DNA of 64,000 nucleotides from Sphingomonas sanxanigenens DSM 19645 = NX02 (GTDB lineage: Bacteria; Pseudomonadota; Alphaproteobacteria; Sphingomonadales; Sphingomonadaceae): positions 4,354,501-4,418,500 of the forward strand of contig NZ_CP006644.1 in the NCBI RefSeq assembly GCF_000512205.2. The letters are read 5' to 3'. The first letter of the stretch is position 1, and every line of letters begins with the position of its first letter. The position numbers were made by a program, and so were the translations under genes. Positions 6,987-15,060 of this stretch are shown in pieces. The notes beneath the pieces are model-generated. The model was given only the letters and a program-made list of their open reading frames with translations, was not told where the DNA came from and made no database searches.

Positions 6987-9511
6987 GCCGCCCGCTCGGC
7001 TGGCGCGCCGCCTGGCCGCTCGCCCGCCGCGATCTCAGCGCCAGCCTGCGCGGCCTGCGCCTGCTGCTGGTCTGCCTGTTCCTCGGCGTCGCGACGCTCG
7101 CCGCGATCGGCAGCCTGACATCGTCGATCACCGACGAACTCGCCGAACGCGGCCAGACCCTGCTCGGCGGCGACATCGAAGTCTCGATGACGCAGCGCGA
7201 GGCGACCGCGCCCGAAAAGGCCGAGATGGCGCGGCTCGGCCGGATGAGCGAGACGATCCGGCTGCGCGCGATGGCGCGGCGCGAGGGGCCGGCCCCCGCT
7301 GGTACGCCCGAGGCGGTGCTCACCGAACTGAAGGGCGTCGACGGCGTCTATCCGCTCTACGGCACGCTCGCGCTTGGCAAGGGCCCGCGCACCCGGCCGC
7401 TGGGTGCCGACGAACTCGTCATCGGCCAGTCGTTGGGCGACCGGCTGGGCGTGGAGCCGGGGGACCGGCTGCGCTACGGCACCGCATCCTTCACGATCAG
7501 CGACATCATCGTCGATGAGCCCGATCGCGTCGGCGAGGGTTTCACATTGGGGCCGGTGGCGATCACCAGCCTCGAGGGCCTGCGCCGTGCCGGGCTGATC
7601 CAGCCGGGCAGTCTCTATTACAGCAAATACCGCATCCGCCTCGCCCCCACAGCCGACCTCGAAGCGACGGTCGACGCGCTCAAGAAGCGGCATGATGCCG
7701 ATGGCTGGGCGCTCAAGGATCGCGACCGCGCCGCTCCCGGTGCCAGCCGCTTCTTCGAGCGGATGGGCCAGTTCCTGACCCTGATCGGCCTTGCCGCATT
7801 GGTGATCGCGGGGATCGGCATCAGCAACGGCGTCGCCTCCTATCTCCAGCTCAAGCGCGGCAGCATCGCGACCTTGAAGGTGCTGGGCGCGACCTCGGCG
7901 GACATCGCGCGCATCTATCTGCTGCAGATCGGCATCGTCGCGGCCGTCGCGATCGTCGCGGGCCTCATCGCCGGCGCGCTGCTGCCGCCGCTGCTGGTCG
8001 CGGCGGCGGGCGACGTGCTGCCGGTGAAGCCCGGCATCGGCATCCATCCGCTGCCGCTCGCCACCAGCGCCGTCTACGGCCTGCTCGTCGCCCTGCTGTT
8101 CACATTGCCGCCTCTCGCCCGCGCGCGCACCGAGCCGGCGGCGGCGCTGTTCCGCATCGTCGACGATCGCCGTGCGCGGCTCGACCGGCGGACGTGGGGG
8201 CTGGTCGCGCTCGCCGGTGCCGGCGTCGTCGGCCTCGCGCTCGCCACCGCGCGCGATCCCCTGTTCTCGGCGATCGTGCTCGGCGGGGTCGCGGCGGTGC
8301 TCGGGCTGCTGCTTGCGATCGGTGCCGGCGTGCGACGGCTTGCCGCGCGCGTACGGCGCCCACGCCGGCCGCTGCTGCGCCTCGCCATCGCCAACCTCCA
8401 CCGTCCGGGCGCGCAGACGCCGGCGCTGGTGGTCGCGCTCGGCCTCGCGCTGACCCTGTTCGTCACCCTCGCCGGCATCCAGACCAGCCTGGAATCGGAG
8501 ATCAGGCGGACGGTGCCCGCGAAGGCGCCCAACCTGTTCGTGCTCGACATCCCGGTCGAGCAGCGCCAGCGCTTCGTCGACCTGGTCGAGCAGCGCGCGC
8601 CGGGCGCGCAGCTCAATCTCGTCCCGGCGCTCCGCGGCACGATCACCGCCTATGGCAGCCAGCGCGTCGCCGACCTCAAGGACCTGCCCGAGGGCGCCTG
8701 GTTCCTGCGCGGCGAGCGCGGCGTGACCTATAGCGACGTCGTGCCCGAGGGCAGCGACCTCGTCGCCGGGCGCTGGTGGCCACGCGACTATGCCGGGCCG
8801 CCCTTGGTCTCGCTCGATGCCGAGGCGGCGAAGATCATGCAGGTCGACGTCGGCGACACGCTGACCGTCAGCGTGCTCGGCCGCGAGATCCAGGCGCGCA
8901 TCGCCTCGCTGCGCAAGGTCAATTGGGACACGATGGGGTTCAACTATATCCTCGTCTTCTCGCCCAACACGCTGATCGCGGCGCCGCACAGCCTGACCGC
9001 GACGGTGACGATGGCGCCCGCGCGCGAAGCCGCGGTCTCGCGCGCCTTGCTCTCCAGCTTTCCCGCGGCCTCGGTGATCGCGGTGGGGGAGATCATCGAT
9101 CAGGTCGGCGGGCTGCTGCGCCAGATGTCTACCGCGATCCTCGCCGCCGCCTCGGTCGCGATCCTCGCCGGCATCGCCGTGCTGATCGGCGCGATCGCCG
9201 CCTCCCGCCAGGCACGCAGCTACGACAGCGTGATCCTGAAGACATTGGGCGCGACGCGTTGGCAGGTGCTGGGCGCGCAGGCGCTGGAATATGCGGTGCT
9301 CGCCAGCCTGCTCGCCGCGGTCTCGCTCGCGCTGGGCAGCCTCGCCGCCTGGTATGTCATCGTGCAGGTCTTCGAGTTCGGCTGGGCGCCCAACTGGTGG
9401 GTGGTGCTCGGCACCCTGGCGGGCGGCGCGGTGCTGACACTGGGCATCGGCCTGGCGGGCTCGATCCCGCTGATGTCGGTGCGGCCCGCGCGGGCGTTGC
9501 GGACGCTGTAG
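6983..9511 (+). CDS. ABC transporter permease, YbbP/FtsX-like (MacB_PCD) family
   Basis: An 842-residue permease coupled to the ATPase by an ATGA overlap. It starts with a helix at about 24-45 (LRLLLVCLFLGVATLAAIG) and a periplasmic MacB-like domain. A block of three FtsX helices follows around 265-390, then a second periplasmic region and a second FtsX block near 710-830. The duplicated FtsX organisation and length match E. coli YbbP (about 804 residues). FtsX-type permeases do mechanical work on lipoproteins or lipids rather than classical transport. Together with the neighbouring esterase, a role in handling envelope lipid is possible but unproven. Confidence 0.85.
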   Translation: MSRPLGWRAAWPLARRDLSASLRGLRLLLVCLFLGVATLAAIGSLTSSITDELAERGQTLLGGDIEVSMTQREATAPEKAEMARLGRMSETIRLRAMARREGPAPAGTPEAVLTELKGVDGVYPLYGTLALGKGPRTRPLGADELVIGQSLGDRLGVEPGDRLRYGTASFTISDIIVDEPDRVGEGFTLGPVAITSLEGLRRAGLIQPGSLYYSKYRIRLAPTADLEATVDALKKRHDADGWALKDRDRAAPGASRFFERMGQFLTLIGLAALVIAGIGISNGVASYLQLKRGSIATLKVLGATSADIARIYLLQIGIVAAVAIVAGLIAGALLPPLLVAAAGDVLPVKPGIGIHPLPLATSAVYGLLVALLFTLPPLARARTEPAAALFRIVDDRRARLDRRTWGLVALAGAGVVGLALATARDPLFSAIVLGGVAAVLGLLLAIGAGVRRLAARVRRPRRPLLRLAIANLHRPGAQTPALVVALGLALTLFVTLAGIQTSLESEIRRTVPAKAPNLFVLDIPVEQRQRFVDLVEQRAPGAQLNLVPALRGTITAYGSQRVADLKDLPEGAWFLRGERGVTYSDVVPEGSDLVAGRWWPRDYAGPPLVSLDAEAAKIMQVDVGDTLTVSVLGREIQARIASLRKVNWDTMGFNYILVFSPNTLIAAPHSLTATVTMAPAREAAVSRALLSSFPAASVIAVGEIIDQVGGLLRQMSTAILAAASVAILAGIAVLIGAIAASRQARSYDSVILKTLGATRWQVLGAQALEYAVLASLLAAVSLALGSLAAWYVIVQVFEFGWAPNWWVVLGTLAGGAVLTLGIGLAGSIPLMSVRPARALRTL

Positions 9512-9565
9512 GCGGCCGGACCACCCGCTCCCGCTGCGGTTCGCACGACCGGATTCGCGCCGGCC

Positions 9566-9620
9566 CTCCACCCTTTGCTGCGCAAATGATCCCCCTCCCC
9601 GACGCTGCGCGCCGGGGAGG
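9566..9620. repeat. Composite palindromic element A, half copy
   Basis: The 27-base core CCTCCCCG-N11-CGGGGAGG at 9594-9620 is identical to cores at 29193-29219 and 33089-33115. The 28 bases before it (CCTCCACC...GATCCCC) match the corresponding arm of the full element at 32948-33115. It separates the converging permease and RTX genes. Confidence 0.7.
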
Positions 9621-9632
9621 AAGATGCAGGTG

Positions 9633-11069
9633 TCAGATGAACAGGAAGTCGCCGGTGTCCAGGCTTGCCAGCGAGACGTTGAGCAGGGTCACCGAATTGC
9701 TTGCGTCGAAGCGGATCACCGTGTTGGCGCCCGATTGCGACGCCACCGCCATGATCTCCTCGAAGCTTTCGAACGGCAGCCCCACGCCGATCCGCAGCAC
9801 GTCGCCGGCGGCGGCGCCCGCAGTGAAATCGGTAATCGTATCGCGGCCGCCGCCACCGTTGAGGTAGAAGATATCGTCGCCCGCGCCGCCGGCCAGCCGG
9901 TCGTTGCCCGCCTCGCCCAGCAGCCGGTCATCGCCGTCACCGCCATGGAGCACGTCGTTGCCTTCGCCGCCGCGCAGATCGTCGTTGCCGGCATTGCCGT
10001 AGAAGGTGTTCGCCGTCGCGTCGCCGCGCAACAGGTCGTTGAAGGCGGTGCCCTTGATGATCTCGATGCCGGAGAAGCTGTCCCCCGCGGCGGCACCGCT
10101 GACGACGCCGGTCAGCAGCGTGATCGCCGCCGCCCCCGTGGCGGCCTCGTAGCTGGCGGTATCGATACCGTCGCCGCCGTTGAGCGCATCCGCGCCGGTG
10201 CCGCCGATCAGCGTGTCGTTGCCGGCACCGCCGTTCAGCACGTCATTGCCGGCACCCCCATCGAGGATGTCGGTGCCGCCGGCACCGTCGATCCGGTTCG
10301 CGCCGGCATTGCCGGTGCCGCGGAAGCTGGCATCGCCCACGCGGGTGATGTTCTCGACATTGGCGAAGGTCAGCGTGAACATGTTGGTGCTGGCGAGAAC
10401 GGTATCGGTGCCCTCGCCCGCCAGTTCGACGATGATATCGTGGGCGTCGAGGATATAGGTGTCGTCACCCGCGCCGCCGCGCAGCGTGTCGGCGCCCGCG
10501 CCGCCTTCGAGCCGGTCGTTGCCCAGGCCGCCGTCGAGCGTGTCGTTGCCGGCACCGCCGTTCAGCATGTCATTATGATCGCCGCCGTCGAGCAGGTCCG
10601 CGCCGTCGCCGCCGTCGAGCCAGTCATTGCCGCTCAGCCCGCTCAGCTGGTCGCCGGCGCTGCCGCCGATCAGCAGGTCGGTGACGTTGAAATACGGATG
10701 GTCGCCGGTCTCTTCTCCGACGAGCGCCACCGGCGTGGTGACATAGGCGGCGTTCTTCACCGTATAATATTCGAGGCCATCGGTGATCGCATCGCTCGAA
10801 TCGGGAAAGCTCTCGAAGACGATCGCGAACTCGCGCACGTCGGGCGTCGGGTCGAGGAGCAGGTTGAGCGGGCCGACGACGGTGAACTGCGAACTGCTGC
10901 CTCCCGAGAAGTTGCGCGACACGCCACCGCCGATCTCGGCGTAGGAGAGCGACCAATAGGACCCGTAGGTGACGATGACCTCATCATCCTCGAAGAAGAA
11001 TGTGCCCGACGTGCTGTAGCCCGTCAGCGCGAACAGCGCGCCGTTTGCGCGGTCGATCGTAAAGTACAT
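9633..11069 (-). CDS. RTX-repeat calcium-binding protein, putative type I secretion substrate
   Basis: A 478-residue acidic protein with no N-terminal signal peptide. The first 130 or so residues form a domain I do not recognise, beginning [19 protein letters not shown]. Three blocks of nine-residue GGxGxDxLx repeats follow (about 145-215, 260-300 and 350-400), for example [13 protein letters not shown] and [13 protein letters not shown]. These bind calcium and fold into parallel beta-rolls. The C-terminus ends in hydrophobic residues after an acidic residue (GDFLFI), as in many type I secretion signals. A good ribosome site, AGGAGGGAG, precedes the ATG. No dedicated ABC/HlyD secretion pair is next to it. 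The function may be extracellular or surface-layer-like; an enzymatic domain is not evident. Confidence 0.8.
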   Translation of the reverse strand: MYFTIDRANGALFALTGYSTSGTFFFEDDEVIVTYGSYWSLSYAEIGGGVSRNFSGGSSSQFTVVGPLNLLLDPTPDVREFAIVFESFPDSSDAITDGLEYYTVKNAAYVTTPVALVGEETGDHPYFNVTDLLIGGSAGDQLSGLSGNDWLDGGDGADLLDGGDHNDMLNGGAGNDTLDGGLGNDRLEGGAGADTLRGGAGDDTYILDAHDIIVELAGEGTDTVLASTNMFTLTFANVENITRVGDASFRGTGNAGANRIDGAGGTDILDGGAGNDVLNGGAGNDTLIGGTGADALNGGDGIDTASYEAATGAAAITLLTGVVSGAAAGDSFSGIEIIKGTAFNDLLRGDATANTFYGNAGNDDLRGGEGNDVLHGGDGDDRLLGEAGNDRLAGGAGDDIFYLNGGGGRDTITDFTAGAAAGDVLRIGVGLPFESFEEIMAVASQSGANTVIRFDASNSVTLLNVSLASLDTGDFLFI

Positions 11070-11147
11070 GGCCGTTCTCCCTCCTGTTTCTGGTCCGTAA
11101 CCAGTCCCACCACGGCTGGATAATCTAGACCTTCCGGGTCACGCGCA

Positions 11148-11163
11148 TGTGACCGCGATCACT
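11148..11163. promoter_or_regulatory. Candidate CRP/FNR-family binding site upstream of the RTX gene
   Basis: TGTGA-CCGCGA-TCACT matches the classical CRP pattern TGTGA-N6-TCACA at nine of ten half-site positions. Its centre is about 86 bases upstream of the RTX start codon. The match is seen directly; binding by a CRP/FNR-type regulator is inferred. Confidence 0.4.
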
Positions 11164-11470
11164 GCATGCGCTTTTTCAGAACGATTCGCATGGGGACGTA
11201 CCGGCGGTACGCAATTAAAATGGATCAAGGACCGGCGGGAACGCTGATCCTCTTCTCCCGCGCCCCGAAAGGCGACCGAAACAGGCCGCGAAACAGGCCG
11301 AAGGTGACACGGGTTACAGTGAATTTTGCCCAATCCTGGCCTCCGGATTCCTCCTGCGCGGAGTCGTGGGCCGATGGCTCGACTACCGGCTGCGCACCGC
11401 TTGCGCTCGGGTGTATGGGGAATGCGCGCAGGATGGAATCGCGGGGTGACGGGATTCAAGGGCGTGCTAT

Positions 11471-11576
11471 TTCGGGGACATAATACAAAACTTGAAAGCG
11501 CCGTTCACGCTGCAGTTAGCCCTGATTGAGTTTCGTATTGCGTCCCCGAAACTGAGTTTCATATTGTGTCCCTGAA
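11471..11576. repeat. Interrupted inverted repeat with a third direct copy (transposon-end-like remnant)
   Basis: The 22-mer at 11471-11492 (TTCGGGGACATAATAC...) is the inverted partner of 11529-11550, with three mismatches. A second direct copy follows after 4 bases at 11555-11576 and again differs at three positions. The 36 bases between the inverted arms show no gene. Such TTCGGGGAC-type ends resemble the flanks of small palindromic mobile elements, but no transposase is present, so this is a remnant or a non-autonomous element. Confidence 0.5.
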
Positions 11577-11665
11577 CCTGTCCATGCGCATTCATGACCG
11601 CTCAGGCCGTTCGCTCGGTGGACAGGCCTCCCCCAACCCCTTCCGCGAGCGGGAGGGGGCCGGGA

Positions 11666-12073
11666 TCAGCAGCTTCTCGCGATCCTTTCGCGGGCCTGGG
11701 CGTCGATCAGGCGGAGTTCGGCGAGGGTCTGGTCCAGCGCCTCGCGCTGATGTTCCAGTTCGGCGATGCGCTGGCCGACGCGTTCGGAAAGCGCGCGCAT
11801 CTGTTCGATGTGCTGGGGGTCGGCGTCGTAGAGGTCGAGAAATTCCTCGATGTCGCGCAGCGTGAAGCCCAGCCGCTTGCCGCGCAATATGAGCTGCATG
11901 CGGCCCACCTCGCGCTTCGTATAGACGCGCATCGTGCCGATGCGGTGCGGCTGGATCAGCCCGCGATCCTCATAGAAGCGCAAGGTGCGCGGGGTGATGC
12001 CGAGCGCGTCGGCGACATCCTGGATCCCGCGCAGATCACCCCGCGCATCGGCTTCAACCGCCTGCAACCCCAA
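11666..12073 (-). CDS. MerR-family transcriptional regulator
   Basis: A 135-residue MerR protein. The winged helix covers about residues 17-85, with IQDVADALGITPRTLRFYEDRGLI and RVYTKREVGRMQLI as family hallmarks. A coiled-coil dimerisation helix follows (about 87-125). It lacks the cysteine-rich metal-binding tail of MerR/CueR, ending ERIARSC with a single cysteine, so a small organic or acyl-CoA effector is more likely. Its start overlaps the end of the acyl-CoA ligase gene by 20 bases, so they are co-transcribed. By analogy with MerR-type LiuR regulators of fatty- and branched-chain-acid catabolism, it probably controls the divergent beta-oxidation genes; this is inference. Confidence 0.85.
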   Translation of the reverse strand: MGLQAVEADARGDLRGIQDVADALGITPRTLRFYEDRGLIQPHRIGTMRVYTKREVGRMQLILRGKRLGFTLRDIEEFLDLYDADPQHIEQMRALSERVGQRIAELEHQREALDQTLAELRLIDAQARERIARSC

Positions 12074-13781
12074 CCTCCTTCGTCGCGCCGGCGGCCCCTG
12101 CCGCCGCCTTCGCCTTTTCCTCCTCGACCAGCTCCTTCTTGGAGAGTTTGCCGATCAGCGTCTTGGGCAAGGATTTGCGGATTTCGATCTCGCGGGGAAG
12201 CTCGATCTTGCTCACTTTGTCACGCAGAAAGTCGCGCAAGGCTTCGGGCGTAACGCTCGCGCCCTCCACCAGCGTGACGAAACCCTTCGCCGCCTGCCCG
12301 CGATAGGCGTCCGGCACGCCGATCACCACCGCCTCCGCCACCGCCGGATGCTCGTAGAGCGCATCCTCGATCACGCGCGGATAGACGTTGTAGCCGGAGG
12401 ACAGGATCATGTCCTTCATCCGGTCGACGATGAACAGATAGCCGTCCGCATCGAGATGGCCGACATCGCCGGTGCGCAGCGCGCCATCGACGAAGGCGTT
12501 GCGGCTTTCCTCGGGCTTGTCCCAATAGGCGCCCATCACCTGGGGCCCGCGCGCGCAGATCTCGCCATTCTCGCCCAGCGGCACGATGCGGGTGGGATCC
12601 TCGCGGTCGCGGATCTCGATCGTCGTGCCCGGGAAGGGCTGGCCCGCCGAGCCCGACTTGTTGAGCCCGTCGAACGGATTGCAGGTGATGATCGGCGACG
12701 CTTCCGACAGGCCATAGCCCTCGACGAGCTTCGCGCCGGTGATCGTCTCGAAGCTCTGGCGGACCTCGGGCGGCAGCGGCGCGCCGCCGGAGATGCAGGC
12801 GCGGACCGAGGAGAGATCGACCTTCTGCTTCGCCGCCGCCAGGTTGATCGCATTGTAGATCGTCGGCACCGCCGGCAGGTAGGTCGGCCTGGCGCGGGCG
12901 ATCGCGCGCAGCAACTGCTGCAGTTCGAAGCGCGGCAGCAGGATCATCTCGGCGCCGGTGCGCAGCGAGAAGTTGAGCACCGTGGTGAGCGCGAAGACAT
13001 GGAACAGCGGCAGCACGCCCATCACCCGGTCCTGCTCTTCGCGCTCGCCGCCGACATGGACCACCATCGCATCGGCATTGGCGACGAGGTTGGCGTGGGT
13101 GAGCATCGCCGCCTTGGGCAGGCCGGTGGTGCCGCCGGTATATTGCAGCACCGCCAGATCGTCCGGCTTCACCGCCACCCGATAGGGCTGGGCATTGCCC
13201 GCCACGAGATGCGCGAAATCGGTGAAGCGCGCATTTTTGGGAGCCCGGCCGATCTCCGCGCGTTTGAGCAGCCGATAGAGGAGGCCGGTCGCGCGCGGCA
13301 GCGCATCGGCGATCGGACAGGTGATGACGTGGGGAACGCCCAATTGCTGAGCGACCGTCACCACGCGGGCATGATGTTCGGCGACATCCGCGGTCGCGAT
13401 GATCTCGGCGCGCGAATCCTTGAGCAGGTGGGTCAGCTCGCGCTCGGTATAGAGCGGGTTCACGTTGACCACCGTCGCACCGATTCGCAGCGCGGCGCAG
13501 TAGAGGATCGGATAATAGGGCGTGTTGGGCAGGCACAGCGCCACCCGGCTGCCATGCTTGGCCCCCAGCGCCTGCAGGCCGGCGGCGGCGCGATCCACCA
13601 GCACGTCCAGTTCGGCATAGGTCGTGCGGCGGCCGAGGAAATCATAGGCGATACGGTCGCCGAAGCGCCGCACCGTGTCTCTCAGCAGATGGTCGATCAG
13701 CCGTGGCCGGGCCGGCAGCGGCAGGCCATGCGCGATGCTGCGGGTGTTGGGTGCGATCCGATCGGTCGGCGCGTTGTTCAT
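12054..13781 (-). CDS. Long-chain fatty acid--CoA ligase
   Basis: A 575-residue AMP-forming acyl-CoA synthetase that activates fatty acids to acyl-CoA. The phosphate-binding motif is YTGGTTGLPKAAMLTH (about residues 212-227). Further motifs are YGLSEASP, the adenylate motif TGDVGHLDADGYLFIVDRMK near 440-459, and the C-terminal lysine region LPKTLIGKLSKKEL. The extended C-terminal tail (EEEKAKAAAGAAG...) is low complexity. It is divergent from the thiolase/FadN/acyl-CoA dehydrogenase operon and shares a transcript with the MerR regulator. Exact chain-length preference cannot be told from sequence. Confidence 0.9.
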   Translation of the reverse strand: MNNAPTDRIAPNTRSIAHGLPLPARPRLIDHLLRDTVRRFGDRIAYDFLGRRTTYAELDVLVDRAAAGLQALGAKHGSRVALCLPNTPYYPILYCAALRIGATVVNVNPLYTERELTHLLKDSRAEIIATADVAEHHARVVTVAQQLGVPHVITCPIADALPRATGLLYRLLKRAEIGRAPKNARFTDFAHLVAGNAQPYRVAVKPDDLAVLQYTGGTTGLPKAAMLTHANLVANADAMVVHVGGEREEQDRVMGVLPLFHVFALTTVLNFSLRTGAEMILLPRFELQQLLRAIARARPTYLPAVPTIYNAINLAAAKQKVDLSSVRACISGGAPLPPEVRQSFETITGAKLVEGYGLSEASPIITCNPFDGLNKSGSAGQPFPGTTIEIRDREDPTRIVPLGENGEICARGPQVMGAYWDKPEESRNAFVDGALRTGDVGHLDADGYLFIVDRMKDMILSSGYNVYPRVIEDALYEHPAVAEAVVIGVPDAYRGQAAKGFVTLVEGASVTPEALRDFLRDKVSKIELPREIEIRKSLPKTLIGKLSKKELVEEEKAKAAAGAAGATKEVGVAGG

Positions 13782-13840
13782 CCTCGCCTCTTGTTGTTCT
13801 CACTTCGCGCGGCCCGGCCGTTTTCGTCGGCCGTCACCAC

Positions 13841-13869
13841 TTGACGTATTGGTTAAGTAGCGTACCTAA
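13841..13869 (+). promoter_or_regulatory. Candidate promoter/operator of the beta-oxidation operon
   Basis: TTGACG (13841-13846) and TACCTA (13863-13868) have a 16-base spacing and lie 55-83 bases upstream of the thiolase start. The partly symmetrical TTGAC-N6-GTTAA (13841-13856) overlaps the -35 side, a plausible position for a MerR- or TetR-type regulator. The nearest candidate regulator is the divergent MerR gene. This is sequence pattern only. Confidence 0.3.
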
Positions 13870-13923
13870 GCGACAGTCGGCAAGGGCCAATATCCCGAGG
13901 CCGAAGCATTCGAGAGGACAGAC

Positions 13924-15060
13924 ATGACCGACGCCGTCATCGCGGGTTACGCCCGTTCGCCGTTCCACCTCGCCACCAAGGGCGCGCTCGCCAGGGTCCG
14001 TCCCGACGATCTCACCGCGCAGGTGATTCGCGGGTTGCTGGAGCGGACCAGGGTCGATCCCGCCGAGATCGAGGACATCATCCTGGGCTGCGCCTTCCCC
14101 GAGGGGGAACAGGGCTTGAACGTCGCGCGGCTGATCGGGTTGCTCGCGGACCTGCCGCTGTCGGTGGGCGGCATGACGGTGAACCGCTTCTGCGGTTCCT
14201 CTATGAGCGCGATCCACATCGCCGTCGGCCAGATCCAGATCGGCGCGGGTGAGGCTTTCATCTGCGCGGGTGTCGAATCGATGAGCCGCATTCCGATGGG
14301 CGGCTACAACCCGCTGCCCAACCCCGCGCTCGCGAAGGCGCAGCCCGGCGCCTATATGGGCATGGGCGAGACCGCCGAGAACGTCGCCCGCAAGTACCAG
14401 ATCACCCGCGCCGAGCAGGACGCGTTCGCGGTGAAGAGCCAGAAGAAGGCCGGCGCCGCGCGCGATGGCGGCCGCCTGGCCGACGAGATCGTGCCGATCC
14501 AGACCAAGGCGGGCGTGATCAGCGAGGACGGCATCATCCGCGCCGACACCACCGAGGACGTCCTCGCCGGGCTGAAGCCGGCGTTCGACGCCGAAGGATC
14601 GGTCACCGCCGGCACCTCCTCCCCGCTCACAGATGGCGCCTCCGCGGTGCTGGTCACCTCGGCCGAATTCGCCGCTAGGCATGGCCTGACCGTGATGGCG
14701 AAGATCAGGTCGGTCGGTGTCGCCGGCTGCGCGCCCGAGACGATGGGGCTCGGCCCGATCGCCGCGTCGACCAAGGCGCTCGCCCGCGCGGGCATCACCG
14801 CCGCCGACCTCGACGTGGTCGAGATCAACGAGGCGTTCGCGAGCCAGGCGATCGCCTGCATCCGCGACCTCGAGCTCAAGGACGAGACGATCAACCTCGA
14901 TGGCGGCGCGATCGCGATCGGCCACCCGCTGGGCGCGACCGGCGCGCGCATCGTCGGCAAGGCGGCGGCGCTGCTGGCGCGCGAGGGCGGCCGCTATGCG
15001 CTCGCCACCCAGTGCATCGGCGGCGGCCAGGGCATCGCCACCGTGCTGGAGCGTGCATGA
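13924..15060 (+). CDS. fadA: Acetyl-CoA acyltransferase (thiolase), beta-oxidation
   Basis: A 378-residue thiolase that cleaves 3-ketoacyl-CoA to acetyl-CoA and a shortened acyl-CoA. The nucleophile is Cys90 in VNRFCGSSMS. The histidine motif GHPLGATGARIVGK lies about residue 335-348 and the second cysteine is in QCIGGGQGIA near the end. A ribosome site, GAGAGGACAG, precedes the ATG. The gene overlaps the next one by 4 bases (ATGA). The operon order thiolase, FadN-type enzyme, acyl-CoA dehydrogenase resembles the Bacillus fadN-fadA-fadE set. A degradative rather than biosynthetic role is inferred from this context. Confidence 0.9.
   Translation: MTDAVIAGYARSPFHLATKGALARVRPDDLTAQVIRGLLERTRVDPAEIEDIILGCAFPEGEQGLNVARLIGLLADLPLSVGGMTVNRFCGSSMSAIHIAVGQIQIGAGEAFICAGVESMSRIPMGGYNPLPNPALAKAQPGAYMGMGETAENVARKYQITRAEQDAFAVKSQKKAGAARDGGRLADEIVPIQTKAGVISEDGIIRADTTEDVLAGLKPAFDAEGSVTAGTSSPLTDGASAVLVTSAEFAARHGLTVMAKIRSVGVAGCAPETMGLGPIAASTKALARAGITAADLDVVEINEAFASQAIACIRDLELKDETINLDGGAIAIGHPLGATGARIVGKAAALLAREGGRYALATQCIGGGQGIATVLERA

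Larger units (their letters stand above)
11070..11665. other. Long intergenic region with regulatory dyads and repeat remnants
   Basis: About 600 bases lie between the RTX and MerR genes, both on the minus strand. The region contains a CRP-like site at 11148-11163, a perfect dyad CGTACCG-G-CGGTACG at 11197-11211, and a set of three related 22-base repeats at 11471-11576. Its base composition is less GC-rich in places than the neighbouring genes. Short open frames in it have no recognisable product. Confidence 0.6.

Noticed and set aside
6719-9571. A 950-codon minus-strand open frame
   Set aside because: It is the mirror of the ABC permease; the permease has clear FtsX domains and coupling to its ATPase, while this frame has biased low-complexity composition.
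11166-11529. Short plus-strand open frames in the gap before the MerR gene
   Set aside because: No ribosome site, no recognisable product, and they overlap the repeat remnants and dyads, so they are unlikely to be genes.
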